A stretch of DNA of 64,000 nt from Timonella sp031979385 (GCA_031979385.1 DALZEF010000002.1:124001-188000); one strand, 5' to 3'. Counted from the stretch's first letter, positions 27,593-37,286 are shown. Numbers and translations: made by a program. Notes: a model not told the origin generated them from the sequence alone.

Positions 27593-28585
27593 ATGACTGC
27601 AACAACACCACCGACTACGCGGTTTACACCTGAGGAGATTAAGGATCTCCCACCAGGCCACAGGATTGAAGGACTGCCGCACAAGCGTCGCCACCGCAAC
27701 CCTGACAAGCCGGTGTGGGAGGAGACTGCTACTGCGTGGGGCATGACGTTCAAGGCCCTTGCATTGGTTATCATTTTTTCACTGGTGGCCGTCCCAATGT
27801 GGGCGATTGTGGCTACCTCGTTATCTGATGCGCGCACGGTACAAGACGCCGGCGGCTTGGTGCTTATCCCGAAGAGTTTTACCTTAGCGTCCTACCAACA
27901 ACTCCTATCTGGTGGCGTGGTAGCTAGGGCGGCATGGGTCTCAGTTATTGTCACGGTTGTCGGTACCGTGATTTCTACCGTTGTTTCGGCGCTGGCTGCT
28001 TACGGTTTGTCCAAGCCGGGCACCGCGTTACACCGGCCGATCTTGTTCCTATTCATCATCACGATGTTCTTTAGCGCAGGGTTGATTCCCACCTACCTGT
28101 GGATCTCCGCGCTGGGACTGCGTAACTCGCTGTGGGCATTGATCTTGCCGAGTTGTATCTCCGCTTTCAACCTGCTCATTATGCGTAACTTCTTCATGGG
28201 TATTGACACCGGCATCCTTGAGGCGGCACGTATCGATGGCGCGAACGAGTGGCGCATCCTCGGCTTCATCGTTATGCCAATGTCAAAGGCTGTCACTGCG
28301 GTTATTGCGCTGTTTTATGGTGTCGGGTTCTGGAACGCGTTCTTTAACGCCGTCTTGTACATCGATGATTCTGCGAAGTGGCCGTTGCAGATGGTGTTAC
28401 GCCAGTACGTTTTGCAGGGGCAGTCCATTCCAGGCATGAACCTTACTGTCGCTCAAGGTGAACTGAACACCGTATCAATCAAGATGGCGATCATGGTGCT
28501 AGCAGTCATCCCCGTGCTCATTGTCTATCCGTTTGTGCAAAAGCACTTCACCAAGGGCGTCATCTTCGGGGCGATCAAGGGCTAG
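27593..28585 (+). CDS. Sugar ABC transporter permease (LplC type)
   Basis: 330 residues from ATG 27593; an in-frame ATG farther upstream at 27365 lies inside the other permease and is rejected. Six transmembrane segments after a 50-residue polar tail; EAA loop EAARIDGANEWRILGFIVMP. It ends VIFGAIKG, the usual C-terminus of LplC/YtcP proteins. Partner of the preceding permease. Confidence 0.9.
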   Translation: MTATTPPTTRFTPEEIKDLPPGHRIEGLPHKRRHRNPDKPVWEETATAWGMTFKALALVIIFSLVAVPMWAIVATSLSDARTVQDAGGLVLIPKSFTLASYQQLLSGGVVARAAWVSVIVTVVGTVISTVVSALAAYGLSKPGTALHRPILFLFIITMFFSAGLIPTYLWISALGLRNSLWALILPSCISAFNLLIMRNFFMGIDTGILEAARIDGANEWRILGFIVMPMSKAVTAVIALFYGVGFWNAFFNAVLYIDDSAKWPLQMVLRQYVLQGQSIPGMNLTVAQGELNTVSIKMAIMVLAVIPVLIVYPFVQKHFTKGVIFGAIKG

Positions 28586-28613
28586 TTACTGCGCTTGTTT
28601 CAGGGGACCGATG

Positions 28614-28680
28614 TCAGGGTACGGTTTTCCAAGTTTTGCCTAAGAAGGTATCGGGCGAAACCTGGAAAACCGTACCCTGA
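28614..28680. terminator. 18-bp inverted repeat between convergent permease and lacI genes
   Basis: Perfect 18-bp arms TCAGGGTACGGTTTTCCA (28614-28631) and its complement (28663-28680), continued inward by the near-match GTTTTGCC/GGGCGAAAC. TGTCTTT follows on the plus strand. Lying between convergent genes it should terminate both. Confidence 0.7.
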
Positions 28681-28709
28681 TGTCTTTAATGGGCCACGTT
28701 GGTGCAGCG

Positions 28710-29717
28710 TTAGCGCTTGGAGACCGGTCCGGTTGATTCGCGCTGGGTCAGGACCGGGGCGAGGAGCCTGGTTTCGGCGGGAAGGTCGTTGTCGAGCCGG
28801 TTCATGGCCATGTCCACGGCAGCACGTCCGATGGCTTCGCCTGGAATGTCGATTGAGGTGAGCGGCAGTGGTTGGTTTGCCGCGACATCCGGTGGACAGA
28901 TTGCGAGTACGGAGATGTCACCGGGGATGGACTTACCGAGTTCCCGCAGACGCGCAATAGCGTGGGGGAGAGCAGACTCGTTGTGCACGATGAGGGCGGT
29001 CAACCCGGGCTGCTGCGCAAGGATCGAATCGACTGCCTCGGCGGCGCCAACCTCGGAGGCCTCGCACGGTATGGCCGCGAGCTCGACGCTCTGGTAGTTC
29101 GCTTCGGTTCTAGCGCCCTGTAGGAGACGTTCGAGGAATGAGGTGTGGCGTTCCCAGGCCGCAGACCCGGAACCGAGTAGTCCGATCTTGGTGTGGCCGA
29201 GTTCTGCGAGGTGCCGCACCGCGCTTGAGCCGACGCTTGTAAAATCGAGGTCCACGCACGATAGGCCAGCGGTATCGCGCGGTAACCCAATGAGCACGGC
29301 AGGCTGCTTGGCATTGCGCAGAACGGGGATGCGTGGATCGTTCTCCTCAACGTCCATCGTGATGACGGCATCCACCATCGAACCGTTCAGCACCCGGTCG
29401 AGTCCTGTGGCATCATCCTGCGTGACCAAGAGAACGTCGTAGTTATGGTGCTGTGCAGCCTGTGCAATCCCAGACACGAACAGCATGATGACGTTGACGT
29501 TGACTGCGGCGCGTAGCGGAGCCACGAGAGCCAGAACGTTCGTGCGATTCGAGGCGAGTGCGCGGGCTCCGGCATGTGGTCGGTATCCCAAATCCCTGAT
29601 GGCTTTCTCGACGCGGGAGCGGGTCGGCGCGGAGATAGGGCGCTTCCCGCTGAGCACGTAGGAGACCGTTGAGGTTGACACGCCTGCCGCTTTCGCGACG
29701 TCGTCGATCGTGGCCAT
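28710..29717 (-). CDS. LacI-family transcriptional regulator
   Basis: 335 residues from ATG 29717, where the family's N-terminus MATIDDVAKAAGVSTSTVSY begins; an upstream in-frame ATG at 29798 would add 27 unrelated residues. Headpiece with HTH (1-22) and hinge-helix region (about 48-60, HAGARALASNRTN), then a periplasmic-binding-type sugar sensor with PLRAAVNVNVIMLFVSGI, ITMDVEEND and LTSIDIPGEAIGRAAVDM. It is the only regulator inside the 21554-37263 cluster and the likely reader of the three TCGAA-N4-TTCGA sites; its inducer would be a sugar derived from the substrate. Confidence 0.9.
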   Translation of the reverse strand: MATIDDVAKAAGVSTSTVSYVLSGKRPISAPTRSRVEKAIRDLGYRPHAGARALASNRTNVLALVAPLRAAVNVNVIMLFVSGIAQAAQHHNYDVLLVTQDDATGLDRVLNGSMVDAVITMDVEENDPRIPVLRNAKQPAVLIGLPRDTAGLSCVDLDFTSVGSSAVRHLAELGHTKIGLLGSGSAAWERHTSFLERLLQGARTEANYQSVELAAIPCEASEVGAAEAVDSILAQQPGLTALIVHNESALPHAIARLRELGKSIPGDISVLAICPPDVAANQPLPLTSIDIPGEAIGRAAVDMAMNRLDNDLPAETRLLAPVLTQRESTGPVSKR

Positions 29718-29805
29718 TTCGTTTTTCCTCGTCTGTGTTGGGTGTGCCTGCACCGTAGCGCTTCTTAGGTAGTGTGGAAGGTGCTGCTGCGTAGACACTC
29801 AAGGT

Positions 29806-32613
29806 TTAGGATACCGGTGGATGGCGCGTAAATTCGCCATTTATGCACGTGATATCAACGTTTTGTCGGGGTTCGAGGCACACAGCCAACTGCCCGGCTG
29901 GGCTTGTGATGCGAATGGTTCGACTCGCTCCACTCTGGCTGGTGTCCCGTAGGCGAAGCTGGAATGTGTCGGGTCCCTCCCAGGAGAGTTGTGCGGTGAG
30001 TGCGCCACGCAACCGCACACCCTCGATCCGACCGGTACTCCACTCAGGAGGGAGCGCGTTGAGAACGTACACCTGATCGTTGAGTGCGAAGCAGAGGGCC
30101 TCTATGACTGAGGCAACGAACCCGAAGTTCCCATCGATTTGGAACGGAGGATGTGCTGAGAACAGGTTGGGATAGATGCCCCCGCGATATTCGGAAACGC
30201 AGTCACCTGACTCAGTCGCTACCGGGCGAAGCGAGAGTTGGAGAGCGTCCGCAACACGGTCACCGCGCCCCAGACGCGCCCACAGCGCGGACCGCCAGGC
30301 GAGGGACCAGCCGGTCGAATCGTCACCCCGAAGTTCGAGTGATCGGGCAGCACCCGCAAGCAGATCGGGACGTGGTTGCCACGACCCGAGTGGATACACC
30401 CCCACCAGATGAGAGAGGTGGCGATGATCGGGTTCGACTTCCTGTGCATCGAACGCCCATTCCCGTATCGCGCCGTTGTCACCGCACGTTGGGTTCGGTA
30501 AACCGGCGGCCCGCTCGCGCAGTTCCCGCAACCACTGCGGGCGTCGAGACTGCGGCCCAAACAGGTCGCGATGCGCTCGGCTCGCGTAGTGGGCAAGATC
30601 GCGCAGCAGTGCAACATCCATCGTCACCGACTGTGTCACCGCCACCGGCTCACCGGCGAGCAAGTACCTGTTCTCTGGCGAGACCGACGGGGCGGTGCGG
30701 TACATTGCCGACGATCCTGCCGTGCCGTTGTTGGGACCACCACTGCCAGCGGTGTCAGCATCAGCGACACACGTATCAGCTGCACAGTCTTGAACAGCAA
30801 CACTGCCAGAAGCATCAGCGCCGCCACCAGTAACCGCAGGAACGATCCAGCCAGCAGCAAATCGACCGGTAGCCTCAAGGAGCGGCCACGCGCGGTCCAA
30901 AAACGCGAGATCCTGGCTGTACTCGTAGTGATCCCATACGTGCCTCATCAACCACACGCCGCCCATAGGCCAGTATGCCCAGCAGGCATCGCCCTCACCC
31001 GCGCCGACGGGCAGCGCGTGCCCCCACGCGTCCGCGTTGTGGTGCAGCACGAACCCATCAAGGCCGTACAGTTCTTGTGCGACGACACGGCCAGGACCGC
31101 GAGACACCCGCTCAAGCCACTCGATGAGCGGTCTGTGCGCCTCCGGTAACCCGATTGCCTCGACCGGCCAGTAGTTCATCGGGGTATTGATGTTGAGCGT
31201 GTAGTTCGAACTCCACGGCGGTGGAATCTCATGGCACCACAGCCCCTGCAGATTGACCGGGTTGACCCCCGGCGCGTAGGCGCTCACGTGCAGGTAGCGC
31301 CCAAAGTTGAACTGTCGGACCACTCGCTGATCAGGTAGTTCGAGGCAGCAGCGCTCATACAACCCGCGATGTGCTGAGCTATGGGCGTTAACGTGCTCGT
31401 GCAGGTTGGCGGCGATCAGGTGCGCAAGCCGCTCGGCTCGTTCGCGCTCGCGGGCAAGCGCCCGGCTACGATCTGCCGCGAGTAGCGGCAGGCGGGTGAT
31501 GGGTTCAAGCGGTAGGTCTGTTGTGGCGGGCTCGGGTGCTGGGCAGGCCAGCACAAGCACGGTGCTCGTGTGCCCAGGTAGTGCGATGGTCGTCTCCGTC
31601 ACGTTGTCTGTCACTGGTTCGATTGACGACGATTCGGCAGGTTCTCCCGCTGTCTTGGGTGCGGGATGATGGTCGGTCAGGTGCGGGTGGAGTGCTGCTC
31701 CGAGGGCAAGGAGTCCAACGCGAGGGCGCTTGGCCTCGTAGCGCACGTGCTGTGGCGAATCCTCATGGGTGGGGATGACATCGCTGGGTAGTTCCACGAT
31801 GTGCCCGCCGTCTGGATGGGTGATGTGATGCAGTAAAGAGGCGACGTTGACGTGCACGGTGGCAGCGTGCGGGGAATGATTCGAGACCACGTGGACCAGA
31901 TAGTCCGGGGTGGGGGCGGTGTGTGGAGACGCGGGTTTTGTGGGTGTAGTGTCCGCAGCCTCTGCGTGCTGGGACTCGGCCTCTGCCGTGCTGTCCACAC
32001 GGGGCACGTACGTGGTGTGGGCGAAGTGGCTGTTCCCGAGTGCATAGGTGGTCAGGGTGTGCGCGTTCAGGAAGTCTAGCGTGCGGTGGATCGCGGTGTG
32101 GGGTTGCGCTTCTACCGCGTGTTCTTCTGGCTCTGCGCCCACTGCGTGCTCTGTATGGTCTAGACCTACTGTTTGTTCTGTGTGGACCCGGATGTCCACG
32201 TCGAAGTAGGGGAGGAATGCCTGGGAGTGCGTGCTTTGGGTGGTGCTGAGCAGTTCTTCGGCGCCCGGGACGTCTCCGGTGTCGATCAGGGTGCGAACCC
32301 GGTCGAAGAAATCTGGCTGGTTCAGAGCAGGAACCTGTTGACACGGTGAGGCCTCGTCTCCAGACCAGGCATCGTGCCGGTTGAGCGTGAGGAGTTCGCC
32401 GCCCACCCTCCCGTGGCTCATGACACCGAGAACACCGTTGCCAAGGGGAAGCGCTTCGACCCATTGCCCCGTCGATGTTTCGAGAGTGTGCGAATCCGTG
32501 TCGGGCAGGAGTCTGTCGGAGTGCCATGAGGGCGCCGTGTGACGAATTATCGCCGTTAGATTGCATGAAATCACGCCTTGTCTAGAGCGTGGGGAACTTC
32601 TGGGGAGTGTCAT
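29806..32613 (-). CDS. GH95 family glycosidase, probable 1,2-alpha-L-fucosidase
   Basis: 935 residues, no signal peptide. Family landmarks: WVEALPLGNGVLGVMSHG and LNRHDAWSG near the N-terminus, NLQGLWCHEIPPPWSSNYTL followed by the N-x-N motif LNINTPMNYWP, the probable general acid E718 in REWAF, DHRHLSHLVGVYP, and HPPFQIDGNFGFVASV. GH95 enzymes remove alpha-1,2-linked fucose (some act on L-galactose). Polar Ala/His/Glu/Thr-rich insertions at about 145-240 and 590-625 are unusual. The exact start is uncertain because the first about 30 residues are not conserved. Divergent from the GH42 gene across an operator. Confidence 0.87.
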   Translation of the reverse strand: MTLPRSSPRSRQGVISCNLTAIIRHTAPSWHSDRLLPDTDSHTLETSTGQWVEALPLGNGVLGVMSHGRVGGELLTLNRHDAWSGDEASPCQQVPALNQPDFFDRVRTLIDTGDVPGAEELLSTTQSTHSQAFLPYFDVDIRVHTEQTVGLDHTEHAVGAEPEEHAVEAQPHTAIHRTLDFLNAHTLTTYALGNSHFAHTTYVPRVDSTAEAESQHAEAADTTPTKPASPHTAPTPDYLVHVVSNHSPHAATVHVNVASLLHHITHPDGGHIVELPSDVIPTHEDSPQHVRYEAKRPRVGLLALGAALHPHLTDHHPAPKTAGEPAESSSIEPVTDNVTETTIALPGHTSTVLVLACPAPEPATTDLPLEPITRLPLLAADRSRALARERERAERLAHLIAANLHEHVNAHSSAHRGLYERCCLELPDQRVVRQFNFGRYLHVSAYAPGVNPVNLQGLWCHEIPPPWSSNYTLNINTPMNYWPVEAIGLPEAHRPLIEWLERVSRGPGRVVAQELYGLDGFVLHHNADAWGHALPVGAGEGDACWAYWPMGGVWLMRHVWDHYEYSQDLAFLDRAWPLLEATGRFAAGWIVPAVTGGGADASGSVAVQDCAADTCVADADTAGSGGPNNGTAGSSAMYRTAPSVSPENRYLLAGEPVAVTQSVTMDVALLRDLAHYASRAHRDLFGPQSRRPQWLRELRERAAGLPNPTCGDNGAIREWAFDAQEVEPDHRHLSHLVGVYPLGSWQPRPDLLAGAARSLELRGDDSTGWSLAWRSALWARLGRGDRVADALQLSLRPVATESGDCVSEYRGGIYPNLFSAHPPFQIDGNFGFVASVIEALCFALNDQVYVLNALPPEWSTGRIEGVRLRGALTAQLSWEGPDTFQLRLRDTSQSGASRTIRITSPAGQLAVCLEPRQNVDITCINGEFTRHPPVS

Positions 32614-32675
32614 GAGCCGTGCCCGTCAGTCACGTCGATCAGATGGACTTCGATGTCCGATTCGACTGTAGATTG

Positions 32676-32689
32676 TTGAACCGCTTCGA
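32676..32689. promoter_or_regulatory. LacI-type operator 3 (between GH95 and GH42)
   Basis: TTGAACCGCTTCGA, followed by TGATAT, in the gap between the divergent GH95 and GH42-GH31 units. It matches operator 2 at nearly every position across 20 bases and could control both directions. Confidence 0.55.
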
Positions 32690-32725
32690 TGATATCGTGT
32701 GAGAGGCGTCGACGACAAAGGAGCA

Positions 32726-34954
32726 ATGGTGCACCGCACGCGAACCAGCCACACACGCCGGTCACTTCCGGTCCTCGCTTTCGGCTGCGACTACAACCCA
32801 GAACAGTGGCCTCGCCACGTGTGGGAACAGGATGTTCAACTCATGCAGCAGGCGGGAATCAATCTCGTCACGATCGGTGTATTCTCCTGGGCCATGATCG
32901 AGCCGCGCGAAGGTGAACGTGACTTCACCTGGCTGGACGAGATCATTGACCTGCTATGGCAGGCGGGGATCTCGGTGGATCTGGCCACCCCGATCGCCTC
33001 TCCTCCGCCGTGGGTTGGCAGCACCTATCCGCAGACCCTCGCGGTGTGGCCCAACGGGCAGCGCTCAACGTGGGGTTCGCGCAATCACTTCTCCGTCGCC
33101 TCGGAAAAGTATCGGGAGCTGTGCGCCTCCATCACTACCGACCTGGTCCATCGCTATGCTTACCACCCTGCCGTAGCCATGTGGCACGTCGGAAACGAGT
33201 TTGGGCAACTGTGCTACGGCCCAGAGTCCGCCCAGCGATTCCGGGAATGGCTGACCAAACGCTATGGCGGTCTGGATGCCCTGAACGAGGCCTGGGGAAC
33301 GGCCTTTTGGAGCCAGCGCTACGGGGACTTCAGTGAGGTCATGCCGCCGCGTGACACCACCTACCTCATCAACCCTGCGCAAGACTTGGACTTCAAACGG
33401 TTCAGTTCGCAGGCCATGCTTGAGTTGTATCTTGAACAGGTCGACATCATTCGGGCCGCTGATCCCGACGCCATCGTGACCACCAACTTCATGGGCTTCT
33501 TTCCACTCGTGGACTATCACTCGTGGGCGCCGCACGTGGACATCGTCGCAGATGACATCTATCCCGATCCCGAGGCACACGATGCGCCGCAGGTAACAGC
33601 CCTTACGCACGAACTCATGCGGTCGCTCGGCGGTGGACGGCCCTGGATGATCATGGAACAGGCCATCACCTCGGTGAACTGGCGTGCCCACAATGTCCCG
33701 AAGCCGCCTGCCCGTACTCGGTTGGAGAGCTTGTCTGCGGTGGCGAGAGGTGCGCGTGGTATCTGCTTCTTCCAGTGGCGAGCGTCCACTGCAGGTTCCG
33801 AACGGTTCCACTCTGCGCTGCTGCCGCACGCTGGGCCAGAATCGCAGGTACATCACGCGGTACGCACACTTGGGGCAGAACTGGGCGATCTGGCTCAGCG
33901 ATATCGGGCAACTCCTTTGGGCGTACGCTCCGCTTTCTCAGGAGCGGGGCCTGCACCCGAGAATTCTGCTCCTGCGAACCCTGCACCCGGGGATGTGAAC
34001 GTTGCGTCTGCGAACTCTCAGGTGGAGCCAGACCATGAGCCGCATGGCAGTTCCATTGCCGCACAGCGTGTGGCACTCATTTTCGACTGGCCATCCTGGT
34101 GGGCCACCGGACAGCAGGCACTTCCGACCTCAGAACTGGACGCCCTCAAACAGCTCAAAGCCTGGCATCGCGCGCTGTGGCTACGCGGCATCCGATCCGA
34201 TGTGATAGCCCCCCAGGCAGACTTGGGCGGCTACGACCTCGTACTCGTACCGAGCCTGCATCTGCTCGATGAAGTTGCTGCCGGGCGCATGCTCGATTAC
34301 GCCGAAGCAGGTGGAACGCTTGTGTGCGGCCCGTTCACAGCGGTCGCCGACCTCACCAACCGGGTTTACCACGCACCGTTCCCCGCGCCCCTGCGTGCTG
34401 GCGTTGGGGTGGCCGGCCAAGAGTGGATTCCCCTGCCACAGCACGATGCACCGCTGCGACTGATCACGGACGGCTTCGCCGACCACCCGCTGCCGGGAGA
34501 TGACTACGCGGCGCAGGTATTCGTCGAAAAGCTCGATCTTGACCCGGACACAACAGCGCTGTTGCGCTACGCGAAACTTGACCCCGACCCGTATGGGCTG
34601 ACCGGGCGCGCCGCCGTCACGAGGCGAGAACATGGACGCGGCTCAGTGCGGTATGTCGCAGCGCTGCTGAACGAGGTCGCACTCGGGGACGTGCTCGAAC
34701 ATGCCCTGCGTGAGAGCGGCATCGAACCGCTTGCTCCGAACGAGCGCAATCCGCATCTCGACATCGTGCCCGATCATCTCGGCGTCTACCTGCTTAACTA
34801 CGGACACAGCCCAGTGCAGATCACCAGAGCGGCACTCGAGGAGTACCTTGGCGCGCCCCTCGCACTGCCAACCGACCACACCATCGTGACCGTGCCGCCG
34901 CTCGACGCCCAGATCATCGACTACGCCGACCCGCACACCCCAACACTTCCATGA
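32726..34954 (+). CDS. GH42 beta-galactosidase
   Basis: 742 residues from ATG 32726; GTG 32729, the next codon, has the better distance from AAAGGAG and is equally likely, while GTG 32699 lacks a ribosome site. GH42 barrel begins FGCDYNPEQWP; acid/base E158 in WHVGNEFG; nucleophile E311 in WMIMEQ. The flavodoxin-like trimerisation domain follows (about 390-600) and a small beta domain ends the protein. A Pro/Ala/Asn-rich insertion at about 405-440 is odd. No signal peptide. In this cluster it would take galactose off the xyloglucan side chain. GH31 follows 29 bases later. Confidence 0.9.
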   Translation: MVHRTRTSHTRRSLPVLAFGCDYNPEQWPRHVWEQDVQLMQQAGINLVTIGVFSWAMIEPREGERDFTWLDEIIDLLWQAGISVDLATPIASPPPWVGSTYPQTLAVWPNGQRSTWGSRNHFSVASEKYRELCASITTDLVHRYAYHPAVAMWHVGNEFGQLCYGPESAQRFREWLTKRYGGLDALNEAWGTAFWSQRYGDFSEVMPPRDTTYLINPAQDLDFKRFSSQAMLELYLEQVDIIRAADPDAIVTTNFMGFFPLVDYHSWAPHVDIVADDIYPDPEAHDAPQVTALTHELMRSLGGGRPWMIMEQAITSVNWRAHNVPKPPARTRLESLSAVARGARGICFFQWRASTAGSERFHSALLPHAGPESQVHHAVRTLGAELGDLAQRYRATPLGVRSAFSGAGPAPENSAPANPAPGDVNVASANSQVEPDHEPHGSSIAAQRVALIFDWPSWWATGQQALPTSELDALKQLKAWHRALWLRGIRSDVIAPQADLGGYDLVLVPSLHLLDEVAAGRMLDYAEAGGTLVCGPFTAVADLTNRVYHAPFPAPLRAGVGVAGQEWIPLPQHDAPLRLITDGFADHPLPGDDYAAQVFVEKLDLDPDTTALLRYAKLDPDPYGLTGRAAVTRREHGRGSVRYVAALLNEVALGDVLEHALRESGIEPLAPNERNPHLDIVPDHLGVYLLNYGHSPVQITRAALEEYLGAPLALPTDHTIVTVPPLDAQIIDYADPHTPTLP

Positions 34955-34983
34955 CCCGCACCGACAGGATCTAAGGACCACCT

Positions 34984-37263
34984 ATGAAATTCTCCAACGG
35001 CTACTGGCTTGTCAAAGACGGCTACGACATCCTTCGCCCACGCGACATCGATGATGTTGTCGCAACCAGCGACACCCTGTGCGTGTATGCGCCGACAGCG
35101 CGAATCACCAAGCGTGGCGACACCCTCAACTGCCCACTCATCACCACGACCTTCACGGCACCTCGCCCCAATATCATCGGGGTGCGGATTGAACACCATC
35201 AGGGTGTGCGTCCGCGCGAACCACACTTCGAACTCAACCGCTGCGATGTGGACGTTGTGGTCGAGGTGCCAGAACGGGGGAGTGGAGCGCCCGCAACGTT
35301 TACATCCGGAGGGCTCACCGCGCGCATCGCAACCGATGGGGCTTGGAATGTCGAGTTCCTCGGGGACGGAGAGCACCTGACGTCTTCCATGGAGCGCTCG
35401 GTTGGCGTGGCGCTTGGACCCGAGGGAAGCCGCTACGTCTACGAACAACTCACCATGGGGCCAGCCGAGAACATTTTCGGCCTCGGGGAACGGTTTGGCA
35501 CGTTTGTGAAGAACGGCCAGGTGGTTGACATCTGGAACGAGGACGGCGGAACCCAGTCCGAACAGGCCTACAAAAACGTTCCGTTCTACATCTCCGACGC
35601 GGGCTACGGGGTGTTCGTGGACCACCCGGACAAAGTCTCCTTCGAGGTTGGCTCCGAGGTCGTGTCCCGCACCCAAATGTCCGTTGCTGGGAACCACCTA
35701 CAGTATTACGTGATCTACGGTAAAGACCCCAAGGAGATCCTCGCCCACTACACCGCGCTCACCGGACGTCCGGCTCGTCTCCCGGCGTGGTCGTACGGTA
35801 CCTGGCTGTCCACCTCGTTCACCACCGAATACGACGAACAAACTGTCACCCACTTCATCGACGGAATGTTTGAGCGCGATTTACCGCTCTCGGTGTTCCA
35901 CTTCGACTGCTTCTGGATGCGGGGCTTCCACTGGAGCGATTTTGTATGGCACCCGCAAACCTTCCCAGACCCGCAGGGCATGATCGATCGAATCAAGGCC
36001 AAAGGTTTAAAGATCTGCGTATGGATCAACCCGTACATCGCCCAGCGCTCACACCTGTTTGCCGAGGGCATGGAACACGGATACCTCGTCACCGACCCGC
36101 GCGGCGACGTGTGGCAGTGGGACCTGTGGCAGGCAGGCATGGCGCTCGTCGACTTCACCAACCCGGATGCGACAGCCTGGTATCTCTCCAAACTCCAGGC
36201 GTTGTTGGACATGGGCGTGGACTCGTTCAAGACCGACTTCGGAGAGCGGATCCCCACCGAGGTGGTGTGGCATGATGGCTCCGATCCGCAACGCATGCAC
36301 AACTACTACACCCACCTGTTCAACGGAGCGGTGTTTGAGTTGCTTGAACGTGCCCGCGGCAAGGGCGAGGCCGTGCTGTTCGCCCGATCCGCCACCGCCG
36401 GTGGTCAACAGTATCCCGTGCACTGGGGCGGCGACTGCGAATCCACGTTCGTGGCCATGGCTGAATCCCTACGCGGTGGACTGTCGCTAGCCCTGTCCGG
36501 TTACGGGTTCTGGAGCCACGACATCGGCGGATTCGAGGGTACACCCGACCCTGCAGTCTTCAAACGGTGGACAGCGTTCGGGTTCCTGTCCTCGCACTCC
36601 CGATTCCACGGCTCGGACTCTTACCGGGTTCCGTGGGTGTTCGATGACGAGGCTGTGGAAGTCACCCGAAAATTCGCGAACCTCAAGATGACACTCATGC
36701 CGTACCTTGGGCGGCTCGCCGAGGAAGCAGCAACCCACGGCACCCCGGTCATGCGCCCCATGCTGCTCGAATTCCCCGAAGACCGATCCGCGCGCTCAGT
36801 TGGCACCCAGTACCTGCTCGGTGACAGCCTGCTCGTCGCGCCAGTGTTCGACCCCAAGATGGCCGAGTTCTACGTTCCCGAGGGAACCTGGACCTCGATC
36901 CTGAACGGTCGAACCTATGAGGGTCCGCGCTGGTACCGTGAAGACTTCGGATTCGACGAACTGCCACTCCTCGCTCGACCGGGTACGGTCATCCCGTTCG
37001 GCGCCCAAACCGGTTCCCCAGACTATGACTGGGACGAGGACGTCACGCTGCGCGCCTACGAACTGGCCGATGGAGCAGAGGCCACTGTGACGATTCCTTG
37101 CCACGATGACACCGAGCAGATTGCCGCAAGGTACGTCATCACACGTCAGGGAGACACGGTCACGGCGACACGGACCCAAGGTTCCCGATCGTTTGCGCTC
37201 GCAGTTGGTGCCGTGAGCGCGTCCTGCAACGGCACAGATACCGCCACTGTCACGTTCGTGTGA
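34984..37263 (+). CDS. GH31 alpha-xylosidase (YicI type)
   Basis: 759 residues, no signal peptide. It follows E. coli YicI closely: FHFDCFWMRGFHWSDFVW in the barrel, nucleophile D418 in SFKTDFGERIPTEV, acid/base D484 in WGGDCES, and GFWSHDIGGFEGTPDP; the two aspartates are spaced exactly as in YicI. YicI-type enzymes release alpha-1,6-xylose from xyloglucan oligosaccharides (isoprimeverose unit). It is transcribed with the GH42 gene. A copy of the long inverted repeat follows its stop. Confidence 0.93.
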   Translation: MKFSNGYWLVKDGYDILRPRDIDDVVATSDTLCVYAPTARITKRGDTLNCPLITTTFTAPRPNIIGVRIEHHQGVRPREPHFELNRCDVDVVVEVPERGSGAPATFTSGGLTARIATDGAWNVEFLGDGEHLTSSMERSVGVALGPEGSRYVYEQLTMGPAENIFGLGERFGTFVKNGQVVDIWNEDGGTQSEQAYKNVPFYISDAGYGVFVDHPDKVSFEVGSEVVSRTQMSVAGNHLQYYVIYGKDPKEILAHYTALTGRPARLPAWSYGTWLSTSFTTEYDEQTVTHFIDGMFERDLPLSVFHFDCFWMRGFHWSDFVWHPQTFPDPQGMIDRIKAKGLKICVWINPYIAQRSHLFAEGMEHGYLVTDPRGDVWQWDLWQAGMALVDFTNPDATAWYLSKLQALLDMGVDSFKTDFGERIPTEVVWHDGSDPQRMHNYYTHLFNGAVFELLERARGKGEAVLFARSATAGGQQYPVHWGGDCESTFVAMAESLRGGLSLALSGYGFWSHDIGGFEGTPDPAVFKRWTAFGFLSSHSRFHGSDSYRVPWVFDDEAVEVTRKFANLKMTLMPYLGRLAEEAATHGTPVMRPMLLEFPEDRSARSVGTQYLLGDSLLVAPVFDPKMAEFYVPEGTWTSILNGRTYEGPRWYREDFGFDELPLLARPGTVIPFGAQTGSPDYDWDEDVTLRAYELADGAEATVTIPCHDDTEQIAARYVITRQGDTVTATRTQGSRSFALAVGAVSASCNGTDTATVTFV

Positions 37264-37286
37264 GTCTCCTCAGTACGTCGCGGCTG

